64,000 bases of DNA from a virus, in the IMG/VR virus record IMGVR_UViG_3300031857_015617, positions 16,724-80,723 of that record; one strand, written 5' to 3'. The notes beneath the pieces are model-generated. The model did no database searches. It was not told the origin of the DNA and worked only from the letters and a program-made list of their open reading frames with translations. The position numbers were made by a program, and so were the translations under genes. Of this stretch, positions 17,749 through 26,108 are shown piece after piece (within the stretch, counting starts at the first letter, position 1; every line of letters starts with the position of its first letter).

Positions 17749-18342
17749 ATGGCAAATTATTTAATAACAAATTGTGGTGGTGGTACAGTAATAGTTGATT
17801 CTGGTGAATCTTCGTTAATGATAGGAGGTACTTATTATCTTGGTTTTACAGGTGAAACATCGTCTGGTTGTTATACTATTAATTCTGAAACTTCAGACCC
17901 CGCTGATGATACTATAAGTACTATAGTAAGTAGGTATGACAATTGTTTAGAGTGTCTACAGAATAACGAGTTTTCTTTTTTAGCTTCAGCTTGTACAACT
18001 GAGTCAGTTATTTTAATAAATCCAAGTCAATTTACTGAATGGCCAATTGGTAATTTCTACACAATATGTGATGATGTAGAATGTGATTGCTTTGAAGTTT
18101 ATGGGTTTATTGAAGCTATAACTTCTAGTGTTTACACAATTTCTGTACCATATTCCGATTGTAGCTGTGAAATTCCACCTAGAAGTGCAAATACGGAAAC
18201 ATTTATTTGTGTTACAGATTGTGAGTTCACAGGATCTACCGCAGTTTCACCTCCACATCCAGTGTGGACAGATGGCTATGGAACACCGGTAACACAATTA
18301 AATATGGTATTAATTGGTTCTGGAAACGGATTAAATGGATAA
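17749..18342 (+). CDS. Cysteine-rich putative structural/appendage protein
   Basis: This 197-residue, Ser/Thr-rich, predicted beta-sheet protein has twelve cysteines, mostly in paired spacings (CLEC, CDDVECDC, CSC and CVTDC). No signal peptide is present, so the cysteines more likely bind metal or form bonds after lysis. The C-terminus is Gly/Ser-rich. It lies 12 bp after the previous structural gene. Function unknown; a tail-associated appendage is inferred from position only. Confidence 0.65.
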   Translation: MANYLITNCGGGTVIVDSGESSLMIGGTYYLGFTGETSSGCYTINSETSDPADDTISTIVSRYDNCLECLQNNEFSFLASACTTESVILINPSQFTEWPIGNFYTICDDVECDCFEVYGFIEAITSSVYTISVPYSDCSCEIPPRSANTETFICVTDCEFTGSTAVSPPHPVWTDGYGTPVTQLNMVLIGSGNGLNG

Positions 18343-18353
18343 TTAAAAATATT

Positions 18354-18815
18354 ATGGATAGGATTAGTCAAATATTAAGAAAAGTTTTAAAAGAAGAAGA
18401 AGGAAGGTCTAATAGATATATGTTTTTCTCTAATTTACAACAAATGAGAAGACAATGTGATTTGCTTTTGGATTTAGATGAAAGCATGGTTGAGGAAATT
18501 CTAGAGAATGGCCACGATTGGGCGCAAGATCATATTGCAGAAGCGAAAAATAATATGGATCAGGTTTTTGATTTTTTAATGAATGAATCAAAAAAAGATG
18601 GTATGGAATTATCAATGAATATTGATGACGATGATATGATGATGGAAGGAAGAAAAAAAACTGGAACAAAATTATGTGCTAGAGGCAAGTCGGCAGCAAA
18701 AGCAAAGTTTGATGTCTATCCCTCCGCTTATGCAAATGGTTACGGAGTTCAAGTGTGTAAAGGTAAAAAACCAGGACTTGACGGTAAAAAAAGATGTTCT
18801 GCCCCATATTGTTAA
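18354..18815 (+). CDS. Putative internal capsid protein with LxE propeptide and C-terminal basic domain
   Basis: This is a 153-residue protein. The ATG at 18354 was chosen because the ORF upstream of it overlaps the previous gene by 79 bp and the downstream start opens an amphipathic helix, MDRISQILRKVLKE. That helix ends in VLKE|EEG, which resembles a capsid-targeting sequence with a gp21-type cleavage site. A helical middle is followed by a distinctive C-terminal domain (KAKFDVYPSAYANGYGVQVCKG...GKKRCSAPYC) that I recall as a recurrent domain of unknown function in large phages. The function is unknown. Confidence 0.7.
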   Translation: MDRISQILRKVLKEEEGRSNRYMFFSNLQQMRRQCDLLLDLDESMVEEILENGHDWAQDHIAEAKNNMDQVFDFLMNESKKDGMELSMNIDDDDMMMEGRKKTGTKLCARGKSAAKAKFDVYPSAYANGYGVQVCKGKKPGLDGKKRCSAPYC

Positions 18816-18862
18816 ATTTTAGTTGTTAATTAAAAAATTATTTAATATACTTTATATGAAGT

Positions 18863-19288
18863 ATGAAAAAAAGAATTAAAAGATTTTTTAAAAGAATAAA
18901 ATTAAGATTTTATTTATGGTCAAAAAAAAGAGACATTATACCTTCGTATGAGGAAAATAAAACACCATATGAAAAAACTTGTTTTTTAATTTGTCTTAAA
19001 GCAATCAAAGATAAAAATACAAAATTTATGATTGCCCCCGTCTCAAACAAGAGGTATATTGAAAATAAAGATATGGATATCTTTATCACTTTAGATGAAG
19101 GGACTGTTGATTTAACAAATCACATTTATCATTATAATGTAAAGTTAACCAATAGGGATTGGGAAAGAATTACGTATGTGTTTGATTTAGAAGCTGAGAA
19201 AAGAAGATTAGAATATGAAGAAAAAATTAATTCTCAGATAAAAAATTCTTTACACGATGTCTTAAAAAGAATTTCTGATTTCAGATAG
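18863..19288 (+). CDS. Basic protein of unknown function
   Basis: This 141-residue protein has a very basic N-terminus (MKKRIKRFFKRIKLRFYLWSKK, written in two parts: MKKRIKRFFKRIK and LRFYLWSKK), a beta-containing middle (FMIAPVSNKRYI...DMDIFITLDEGTVDLTN) and a charged helical C-terminus. The 3' end overlaps the convergent gene on the minus strand by 27 bp. No family was recognised. Confidence 0.6.
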   Translation: MKKRIKRFFKRIKLRFYLWSKKRDIIPSYEENKTPYEKTCFLICLKAIKDKNTKFMIAPVSNKRYIENKDMDIFITLDEGTVDLTNHIYHYNVKLTNRDWERITYVFDLEAEKRRLEYEEKINSQIKNSLHDVLKRISDFR

Positions 19289-19972
19289 AACCCTATTAAC
19301 AATATAATCAACAGATTCATTCTTTGGTTTGTATGAAACCATAACTGGTTTTTGTCCTTTACCGGTTTGAGTATCTTTTTTTTCCGCTCTTCTTTTTTGT
19401 TGACAAGCAGATTTTTTTTCCGAATCAGACATTTTACCCGCAACACCGGCCGCTCTACATTTAGGGTATGAACCTTCACTAGCATCAGATCTTCCGCAAG
19501 GTGGGTGTTTACCATTAACCTTTCTACATATATCAACCCAAGGACCCTTTGGTTGTGAAGAACCTTTTGGTTTTTTCTTTTTACCAAACCATACAGCAAG
19601 GTCTTCTTCTAATTCATTTGATTCTTTAATCGGGACTATTTTTTTTCCTTTGCCCGGTGTTGGGTTTAGATTATTTCCGTCTTCATCACTAAATGTTGAA
19701 TTTGGGTGTTTTTTAATATAGTTTGTTGCTTTCTCAGCTTGACGTTCAATTTCCTTTCTTTGTTTTGGTTTTATATCCATTTTCCCATCAAAACTATCAT
19801 ATTGTAATAAAGGACTATCATAATGTGAAACCTCATCTGTAAAAGGACCTAAAGCCGTTTTATCAAAGTTTCTTAATCCTGGTTGTAATGGTATAATATA
19901 AGACCCTCTTGAACCAGTGTTATTACCGGTTGCTTCTTTTAATATTTTCTTTATTATTTCTCTTACATCCAT
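19262..19972 (-). CDS. Putative internal virion protein with LxE propeptide and Cys/Lys-rich domain
   Basis: This 236-residue protein starts with MDVREIIKKILKE|ATGN, a basic amphipathic helix followed by an ILKE|A site like the predicted capsid protein cleavage (LINE|A). Around residues 125-205 is a Gly/Lys/Cys-rich segment (GPWVDICRKVNGKHPPCGRSD, then SYPKCRAAGVAGKMSDSEKKSACQQKRR, here described in parts) of a type I recall from large-phage proteins of unknown function. It shares the design of the gene at 18354. It is convergent with the plus-strand block. Confidence 0.7.
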   Translation of the reverse strand: MDVREIIKKILKEATGNNTGSRGSYIIPLQPGLRNFDKTALGPFTDEVSHYDSPLLQYDSFDGKMDIKPKQRKEIERQAEKATNYIKKHPNSTFSDEDGNNLNPTPGKGKKIVPIKESNELEEDLAVWFGKKKKPKGSSQPKGPWVDICRKVNGKHPPCGRSDASEGSYPKCRAAGVAGKMSDSEKKSACQQKRRAEKKDTQTGKGQKPVMVSYKPKNESVDYIVNRVLSEIRNSF

Positions 19973-19978
19973 TATATT

Positions 19979-19985
19979 ATAAATA
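19979..19985 (-). promoter_or_regulatory. Putative late promoter element TATTTAT
   Basis: On the minus strand ATAATATTTATAATATAATGG places the element 6 nt before the start at 19972. The plus-strand gene at 19988 begins 2 nt from the same site. Confidence 0.35.
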
Positions 19986-19987
19986 TT

Positions 19988-20206
19988 ATGGAAGATGAAA
20001 AAAAAGAGTTGTACGGAAATCTATTTGGGACTATTGACATCCTATCAGAAGATCATTTAAATATTATGTTAACAACAATGGATAAGGATAGTTCCCTATA
20101 TTTTATTGTGGAGTCTTTGAAAGCCGCACACAAACGTGGTGCTTTCACAATTGGTGAAACGGAAGTAATATCAAAGGCTATCCGGGTGATTTCTAGTATG
20201 GATTGA
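19988..20206 (+). CDS. Small acidic helical protein, unknown
   Basis: This 72-residue protein (MEDEKKELYGNLFGTIDILS...) is predicted helical, with a C-terminal KRGAFTIGETEVISKAIRVI segment. It starts 15 bp from the divergent gene at 19972 and overlaps the convergent membrane-protein gene by 36 bp at the 3' end. No family was recognised. Confidence 0.55.
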   Translation: MEDEKKELYGNLFGTIDILSEDHLNIMLTTMDKDSSLYFIVESLKAAHKRGAFTIGETEVISKAIRVISSMD

Positions 20207-20650
20207 TTTAGTATATAACATTACGTGTACGTGATAAAAACAAAGAACAATAATTGCCCAAGTTTCCATCCAGTATAATCCATCAAAAGTTAAAAAAATT
20301 GTGGACAAAAGATATACCGGTAAGTATAGTCTAAATCTCTTTATTGACCACAAAGGAAACACACACACAATAAAAAAACCGACAGCAAGTACATTATGAA
20401 TTGTGACATAATCCTCAACTGAAAAAACGGTTAAAAGTAAAAGAAGTACTGCTGGTATTCGCCAATGAGGTAAATCAAAAAAGAAATAACTTACAAGTGC
20501 GTTTGTAAAAATAAAAAGTGGTTGTAATGGTGTGTTCCAAGATTGTGAAAGTGAAATTAAGTCTCCACAAGTAAAATAAATAATAAAAGGTTGTAATACT
20601 GCGATTAATGCGGTAAACAACCTTTTATATAGTTCAAAATTACTTATCAT
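20171..20650 (-). CDS. Multi-pass membrane protein, unknown
   Basis: This 159-residue protein has about five to six hydrophobic segments, including LFTALIAVLQPFIIYF, FIFTNALVSYFFF, IPAVLLLLLTVFSV, VLAVGFFIVCVFPLW and TWAIIVLCFYHVHVM. It is probably in the host inner membrane. The start overlaps the stop of the T9SS-like protein gene upstream by 4 bp (ATGA), so the two are likely translated together. It could be a holin-like, superinfection or secretion-related protein, but the sequence does not decide. Confidence 0.65.
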   Translation of the reverse strand: MISNFELYKRLFTALIAVLQPFIIYFTCGDLISLSQSWNTPLQPLFIFTNALVSYFFFDLPHWRIPAVLLLLLTVFSVEDYVTIHNVLAVGFFIVCVFPLWSIKRFRLYLPVYLLSTIFLTFDGLYWMETWAIIVLCFYHVHVMLYTKSIHTRNHPDSL

Positions 20651-22035
20651 CTAATAACCTTTCTCATTGTCCCATCATCATATATTTCTACATAAACATC
20701 AGAAATTTTAAGTTTTTCAGGATCAATTTCCTGACCATTTAAATTAACATATTTAATTATAGTTTTTTTACTTTCTAAATCTATATTATTTATAGTTATT
20801 GGTCCAAATGTGTCATAAACACCATTTAAATCATATTGTTGTAATCTATAATAGTTTATGTTTGGGTCAACTTTAAAATCAACAACATCGTAGGTTATTT
20901 CTTGTGTTGAATTTCCTGCTGCGTTTAGTGTTGCGATAGTAGTCCATATTTCACCATCTCTACTTTTTTGTAGGTTAAAGTGGCTTGTATTTTGTTCAGA
21001 TACAGTTGACCAAAATAAATAATTATTTGGACCTTTATTCACACCATTAAAAGTTGATAATTCAACAGGTAATGGGTTTGGATCTGAAAGTGCTATTTTT
21101 ATATTTGGTCTAAGACTAGATTGTACACCATTTGACGTGGGATATGACGCATCTTGGTGACTATACCCTACCGTATTAGTTTTTGATGTGTAATAAAACC
21201 AAGGTTCGTCAAAAGTATATGTACCATTTCTATTTTCCCATTTTATAAGTAAGTTATTTGTGTTATTCCAAGGAAATGGTGTTTGTAGTGCAATTTCGTT
21301 CCACCCAATATTCCAAGTAACACTACCATCATAAACCAATGTATAGTTAGATGATACATAATTTGTTTGTGCGTTTTCACTAACCGGTGAGGGTAATACT
21401 GATAGTGTTGTGTGACCCATATATATTTTTTGGTTTGTTGCGGTATAAGGACCTGGTGTGGTTGGGTCTACTTGGAAACGTATTTTTGTAATGTTTCCTT
21501 CTGTATTAATTTCCGACTGTAAATAAATTATTTCAGACCACCCATATTTGTAGTAATGATTGGCGGGTGCGTTATAAACAACACCTTCACCACTACCTAT
21601 ACTTACTATGGTACTTCCTGCCGTACTACCTTTTTGATACTTAACTATTGCACTAGCGTTTATGGTGTTACATGTACTTGAGGCAGACCAACGAGTTAAA
21701 AGTATTGAATAATTACCTGAAGTAGTACAATACCATGTTATTTCTGATTGTGTATTAAAATAATCATCACTCCACGCTAAAACTGAACCTCCAGTTGCTG
21801 TAGAATATAAACGAAGATATGTATCTACCGTAGTTTGACCTACAGTAGAAAAGGTGTATTCATTACCCGCTTCAGCATAAAAATTAAACGCTCTACGACC
21901 AGCGGCATAAGCTGGCGTATATTGTAAGGTTGTTGTTGGAGTAATTGTCTCATTTGTTGTTGCGGTATTACAATACTGTGACAATCCTGAAAAAGTCATT
22001 AATAAAGTAAAAATAAATAATATTAAATTTTTCAT
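20647..22035 (-). CDS. Secreted protein with PPC-like domain and T9SS-like C-terminus
   Basis: This is a 462-residue protein. The start at 22035 (MKNLILFIFTLLMTFSGLSQ, a Sec signal peptide with SQ cleavage region) is preferred over an upstream Met at 22083. After it comes a beta domain resembling bacterial pre-peptidase C-terminal domains (FNFYAEAGNEYTFST, DTYLRLYS, LAWSDDYFNTQSEI). A Bacteroidetes-type NPLPVELSTFNG...FNLQKSRDGEIWTTIATLNA module follows. The end VNLNGQEI...VYVEIYDDGTMRKVIR resembles a type IX secretion sorting tail. It is likely exported by the host to the outer surface. Confidence 0.75.
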   Translation of the reverse strand: MKNLILFIFTLLMTFSGLSQYCNTATTNETITPTTTLQYTPAYAAGRRAFNFYAEAGNEYTFSTVGQTTVDTYLRLYSTATGGSVLAWSDDYFNTQSEITWYCTTSGNYSILLTRWSASSTCNTINASAIVKYQKGSTAGSTIVSIGSGEGVVYNAPANHYYKYGWSEIIYLQSEINTEGNITKIRFQVDPTTPGPYTATNQKIYMGHTTLSVLPSPVSENAQTNYVSSNYTLVYDGSVTWNIGWNEIALQTPFPWNNTNNLLIKWENRNGTYTFDEPWFYYTSKTNTVGYSHQDASYPTSNGVQSSLRPNIKIALSDPNPLPVELSTFNGVNKGPNNYLFWSTVSEQNTSHFNLQKSRDGEIWTTIATLNAAGNSTQEITYDVVDFKVDPNINYYRLQQYDLNGVYDTFGPITINNIDLESKKTIIKYVNLNGQEIDPEKLKISDVYVEIYDDGTMRKVIR

Positions 22036-22053
22036 AACTACGTTTTTATTATT

Positions 22054-22060
22054 ATAAATA
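22054..22060 (-). promoter_or_regulatory. Putative late promoter element TATTTAT
   Basis: TGATATTTATAATAATAAA on the minus strand lies 18 nt before the start at 22035. It supports late expression of a secreted host-type protein. Confidence 0.4.
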
Positions 22061-22102
22061 TCAAAAATAAATGTTATAATCAAGTTTTTTGATGTTATTT
22101 GT

Positions 22103-22480
22103 TTATACTACCACTTTTAAGTCGGTAAAACTAAGTTCTATATTATCAGAAACAACAAATTCAAATAAATTATTTGACAATATCTCCAAATCTTTACCTA
22201 ATTCAAGTAGGTCTTCGTCAGATTCCTCATAAAACCAAATAACATTATTTTGTTTAAGATTGATTAACTTAATTAAGTGGAGTATAGAATTGGTGTTAAT
22301 GTGATTTAATTTTACCATAATTGTTTTTATCTCATATTTTTTAATTTGGTTTATTATTAATGACCAAAATAATTCTGGTTCAAACAATATTGATTTACCC
22401 TCAATACTCAAAGTATTGTTGTTATGATTAAAAACAACTTTTGGTGTTGTATTAGTTTTTTCTGATAGTGTTGTTCTCAT
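22103..22480 (-). CDS. SiaC-like (DUF1987) regulatory phosphoprotein
   Basis: This 125-residue protein has TPKVVFNHNNNTLSIEGKS near residues 12-30, matching the TPxVxFdxxxgxLxIxGxS opening of DUF1987/SiaC proteins. VKLNHINTNSILHLIKLI at 56-73 is equivalent to the phospho-acceptor segment (NTSS type) of SiaC, with Thr63 as the candidate site. In Pseudomonas, SiaC is switched by SiaA/SiaB and activates a diguanylate cyclase. The phage protein might interfere with or mimic such a host switch. It overlaps the next upstream gene by 4 bp. Confidence 0.6.
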   Translation of the reverse strand: MRTTLSEKTNTTPKVVFNHNNNTLSIEGKSILFEPELFWSLIINQIKKYEIKTIMVKLNHINTNSILHLIKLINLKQNNVIWFYEESDEDLLELGKDLEILSNNLFEFVVSDNIELSFTDLKVVV

Positions 22481-22800
22481 TTTTTTATTTTTATTTCATA
22501 ACCAAAAAAGGCCGTTAATATTTCTTCTTCATCCTCTTTAACTAAATCATCTTCACAAAGATTTAATATTTCAGACAGAGTTGTTTTGTCTTTTATTTCA
22601 TCAGTTACTTTTTGTTTAAACCTCTGAACCCCCCTAATCATTTCTAAAGTTTCTTCAATATCACTTATGGATTTTATATTTTTATCGTTAGAACTTTTAT
22701 TTATCTCATCTAATAGGTCCCGTATAACTTCCCAACAATGGTCATCCACCATATTTATAACCCTAATTTTAGCCTCTTCAAGAATAAGTTCTATTTTCAT
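22477..22800 (-). CDS. Helical acidic protein, partner gene of the SiaC-like protein
   Basis: This 107-residue, predicted all-helical and strongly charged protein (IELILEEAKIRVINMVDDHCWEVIRDLLDEI...) has an acidic stretch CEDDLVKEDEEEIL before a C-terminal FFGYEIKIKK. Its 4-bp overlap with the SiaC-like gene suggests a functional pair. No family was recognised. Confidence 0.6.
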   Translation of the reverse strand: MKIELILEEAKIRVINMVDDHCWEVIRDLLDEINKSSNDKNIKSISDIEETLEMIRGVQRFKQKVTDEIKDKTTLSEILNLCEDDLVKEDEEEILTAFFGYEIKIKK

Positions 22801-22805
22801 TTTTT

Positions 22806-24791
22806 TTAACTTTTATATATTCTTTTTATTACCCCACCCTCAACCATAAAGTAAAAACCAACGGGGGCATTATCAAATCTAATTTGTTTTCCGTTCATAT
22901 CTAAAACAATTTCTGGATTTAATTTTTCATTAGTGTTTATTATTTCTCCTATATTTAATATTTCTTCTGTTAAATTAGATAAAATTACATTCTCAGAGGA
23001 CATACATCCATTATCATCTGTAACTAATACCTCATAAAAATCCGATACCACACTATTTAAATCCTCACTAATTTCACCATGATTCCATTGATAGTTATAC
23101 GGTTTAGTACCACCAACCACATCTAAATCAATTGATCCAAAGGTATTTTGAGTTGGTTGTACGTAATTTAAACTTGTAACAAGTAGTTCGGGTTCGTTAA
23201 TTGTAAAATCTTCCATTACAACACACCCTGATTGGTCTGTTACATTTACCTGATAGTACCCAGGTTTTAAATTTGTCATAGTACTTAATGTGTTACCATT
23301 TGACCATTCATAAGTTAAAGTAGAATCACCACCTTGTGTTGAAACACTTATCCCACCATTTTCAAAACCATAACACGTTACATGATTAATTTCGGATTGT
23401 GTTGTTATTTCACTGTAAGATTCAATTTCTCTTTCTGAGTAAAATTTACAACCTTTAACATCTTTAACTTCTATACTATAAAAACCAGTAGAATCTACTT
23501 CTATTTTATCATTAGTACTACCATTAGACCATTCAAAAGATAAAGGAACTTGACCTGTAATGTTGTTAAATTTTGCCTGTCTTTTTGAATCAACACAATT
23601 AACATCAGTTATTAGTTCACCCTCAATCGTATTGAATTTTTTTGCCATTAAAACAGCTTTATAAGAATCTAATTTACCTGAACCTAACATACCAATATAG
23701 TTTTGGTTAACTTCATAAATTGAGCTATCAGCAGTTTCTTTAAGAATATACTCAATTTGATCGGGAGTTAAACAAGGATTAACAGATAACATCAAAGCTA
23801 CGGTTCCTGAAACAAGTGGTGTGGCGAAAGAAGAACCATTTCCTGTAACATATTGACCCGGTGATGTTGACAACACTATGTCGTATCCAGGAGCCGAAAT
23901 ATCTACTTTATTATTGTGTTGGTGTGTTGAATTTGGGTTGCCGATGAATCTTTCGTGATTGTTGTTCGGTCCAACAGATGTAACTGAAATTACGTGTTCG
24001 TATGATGCAGGATAAACTTCGTTTACTGACCCACCACAAGTACTTCCGTTACCAGCGGCTGCTATTATAACAGAACCGTTGTTATGAACCTCATTTATAA
24101 CTTGTTGTGCGTAATAGTTAAAATAACAACTAGAAGCCCAACTAGCGTTTATTACTCTTGCTCCTGAATAAGTTGCTTCAAGTAATTCATTATAATCCAT
24201 AACTCTTAGTTGTAACTTTGAATTGTAACCAATTGAACTTTTACCGGCGAAATTATTTGTGTTACCTGCAGCTGTTATAGCTACCGCGGTACCATGAGTA
24301 TAATCAGTACTATAGTTGTCAATTGTTCTATAAGTAATTTTACCACCAAGATCTTCGTGATTGTGGTAATAGTTTGCATCTGTAATAGCAATAACTACTG
24401 AAGTATCTCCGTGTGTGATATCCCAAGCTTGTTCAGCGTTTATTGAATTAAGTGCGTAATCGTACATAAAAACTGAGATGTCGTTTGGGGTGTCAAGAGT
24501 TTTATATTCAGGACCTAATTCAGGTTTAACAAAATTATTATTTTTAGAAGTTCTTACTAGTAATTCATTAACATCACAATTACAATTTATTTGATAAACT
24601 TGTTGTAATTCAGAATTATGTGATGATGGAAACGCCTTTTTTATTTCTGTAATACTAAGGTCTGAGATTGAATTTAAAACCTCAGTTCTTTTTGATTCAT
24701 AATTTGGGATTTTTACCCATACGTTGTCCTGAGATAAGACACTAATTGTTGTTGTTAAAATTGTTAAAATTGTTACTATTAAATTTTTCAT
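22806..24791 (-). CDS. Secreted subtilisin-like serine protease (S8) with SprB-like repeats and T9SS-like tail
   Basis: This is a 661-residue protein. The start at 24791 opens a signal peptide (MKNLIVTILTILTTTISVLS|Q); a Met 13 codons upstream is less likely. The S8 catalytic residues are all present: Asp138 (VIAITDAN), His166 (THGTAVA), oxyanion Asn248 (AAAGNGS) and Ser321 (GSSFATPLVSGT). After about residue 405 are at least two SprB-like repeats (FEWSNGSTNDKIEVDSTGFYS; YEWSNGNTLSTMTNLKPGYY). The C-terminus ...VLDMNGKQIRFDN...GFYFMVEGGVIKRIYKS resembles a T9SS sorting tail. It probably acts on the host surface or in the medium. Confidence 0.85.
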   Translation of the reverse strand: MKNLIVTILTILTTTISVLSQDNVWVKIPNYESKRTEVLNSISDLSITEIKKAFPSSHNSELQQVYQINCNCDVNELLVRTSKNNNFVKPELGPEYKTLDTPNDISVFMYDYALNSINAEQAWDITHGDTSVVIAITDANYYHNHEDLGGKITYRTIDNYSTDYTHGTAVAITAAGNTNNFAGKSSIGYNSKLQLRVMDYNELLEATYSGARVINASWASSCYFNYYAQQVINEVHNNGSVIIAAAGNGSTCGGSVNEVYPASYEHVISVTSVGPNNNHERFIGNPNSTHQHNNKVDISAPGYDIVLSTSPGQYVTGNGSSFATPLVSGTVALMLSVNPCLTPDQIEYILKETADSSIYEVNQNYIGMLGSGKLDSYKAVLMAKKFNTIEGELITDVNCVDSKRQAKFNNITGQVPLSFEWSNGSTNDKIEVDSTGFYSIEVKDVKGCKFYSEREIESYSEITTQSEINHVTCYGFENGGISVSTQGGDSTLTYEWSNGNTLSTMTNLKPGYYQVNVTDQSGCVVMEDFTINEPELLVTSLNYVQPTQNTFGSIDLDVVGGTKPYNYQWNHGEISEDLNSVVSDFYEVLVTDDNGCMSSENVILSNLTEEILNIGEIINTNEKLNPEIVLDMNGKQIRFDNAPVGFYFMVEGGVIKRIYKS

Positions 24792-24830
24792 AATGTGTAT
24801 ATTTTTTATTGTATACACATAGTTAGTCAT

Positions 24831-24962
24831 ATAATGGTATAAAGTCCTTTTGTGGGGGGTATAGTATTTTTAAATTAAGGGGTACGCTCTATAGTAGTAT
24901 AAGTACTACATACGAATGGTTAGGTAAAAATACTTAAATGGGGTAAAATTTTGTATGATAGT
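24831..24962. other. Intergenic spacer with inverted repeat
   Basis: This 132-bp spacer lies between two secreted-protein genes. AGTATTTTT at 24863-24871 is the reverse complement of AAAAATACT at 24926-24934. GGGGTA occurs on both sides. It could be a weak hairpin or regulator site. No ORF or T-tract terminator was seen. Confidence 0.25.
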
Positions 24963-25964
24963 TTATTTCATAGTTTTTTCTATAAAACCATCATCATATA
25001 TAAGTAAATATATTTCACCTTCTTTCATATTTAACACCGCTTGTCCCATTAAATTTGTGATTTTTATAAGTATTCTATTCTTATGTTCTTTAATGTAGAT
25101 AATACTAAGATTTTCAAATTTACCATCATAATCTGTTTGTCTTAAAATAAAATATCCAGAACCAATCGTATTTCTAATTGAATATTTATGTTTACCTTCA
25201 GATGGTACATTATATTTTGGTTCAAAATTATACCCATCCATTGAGTGTAATATTGTGTAATAGTCATTATTATATTCTGAATATATGTCCCACCATAAAC
25301 TATCTCTATCTCCTTCAAAAGAGATTAAACTTACCGGTAATGGGGTTGTCATTTGCCACAATTCAAAATTATCTAACCACCATTCTTCACCTACGGAATT
25401 AACTCTAACATAAACTCTTGCGGTAAATTGTGTTACGTTTGTAAATTTTAAACGTATATCAGAATAAGTTCCGTTTTGTGCTGAATATGTTGTGAGTGTC
25501 CCGCTTGCTGTTTTTTGTATTAATGTTGTGTTGTAATTCCATAACGCATTATCATAACCATTAATTTTTATCTCTTGAACCAAAGTAGTATTATCGGTAC
25601 TAATATAAAGTAATACGTAATCGGCAATATCAACACCAGCACTTAAAGATGACGATGAACCAAATTTATAAGACCCTAATCTAAATCTAAATTCATACTC
25701 AAATCCTTGGTCTAATCCTGTGATATTTGGTAAAACATAGACCCCTTCTTCAATGTTTGACGTTCCATTACCGGTACCGATTAAAGCTGCTGATGATGTA
25801 CTACTAACAAACGCGTTGGCGTAATAACCGGTATTATTTCCATACCCAACTGACCATCCGCCTAACCAATTGAATGATTCAATATAGTCGTATTTTATTA
25901 AAGTTTGTGAAAATAAAAATGGTGGGAAAAAAACTATTAAAAAAAATAAAAAAAACTTTTTCAT
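24963..25964 (-). CDS. Secreted beta-sandwich protein with T9SS-like C-terminus
   Basis: This 333-residue protein starts with the signal peptide MKKFFLFFLIVFFPPFLFSQ. The middle is a jelly-roll type domain (FEYEFRFRLGSYKFG...VLLYISTDNTTLVQEIKING...RVYVRVNSVGEEWWLDNFELW), like carbohydrate- or adhesion-related modules of Bacteroidetes surface proteins. It is followed by PLPVSLISFEG and a C-terminus ITNLMGQAV...GEIYLLIYDDGFIEKTMK. The tail matches that of the 20647 gene (IYDDG...K). It is likely surface-exported by the host type IX system. Confidence 0.75.
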   Translation of the reverse strand: MKKFFLFFLIVFFPPFLFSQTLIKYDYIESFNWLGGWSVGYGNNTGYYANAFVSSTSSAALIGTGNGTSNIEEGVYVLPNITGLDQGFEYEFRFRLGSYKFGSSSSLSAGVDIADYVLLYISTDNTTLVQEIKINGYDNALWNYNTTLIQKTASGTLTTYSAQNGTYSDIRLKFTNVTQFTARVYVRVNSVGEEWWLDNFELWQMTTPLPVSLISFEGDRDSLWWDIYSEYNNDYYTILHSMDGYNFEPKYNVPSEGKHKYSIRNTIGSGYFILRQTDYDGKFENLSIIYIKEHKNRILIKITNLMGQAVLNMKEGEIYLLIYDDGFIEKTMK

Positions 25965-25971
25965 ATTAACA

Positions 25972-25978
25972 ATAAATA
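25972..25978 (-). promoter_or_regulatory. Putative late promoter element TATTTAT
   Basis: TCTATTTATTGTTAATATG on the minus strand; 7 nt separate the element from the start at 25964. Confidence 0.4.
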
Positions 25979-26061
25979 GATAAAAAGGTTAAAGAATGTA
26001 ATGATTTATTTAATTATTAACAATAACTTATCATATATGATATTTTATTTAACAAAATAAA

Positions 26062-26087
26062 AAAAGGTCAGATTTCTCTGACCTTTT
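26062..26087 (-). terminator. Rho-independent terminator after the capsid gene
   Basis: AAAAGGTCAG (26062-26071) pairs with CTGACCTTTT (26078-26087) around a 6-nt loop. On the minus strand the stem is followed by a T-rich tract. It lies 22 bp past the capsid gene stop. Confidence 0.85.
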
Positions 26088-26108
26088 CAAGGGTTATTTA
26101 AGTTTTGA

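Noticed and set aside
18264-18353. N-terminal extension of the 18354 gene
   Set aside because: It overlaps the preceding gene by 79 bp in another frame and its residues (WLWNTG..., WFWKRIKW) look like a shadow; the internal ATG gives the propeptide-like helix.
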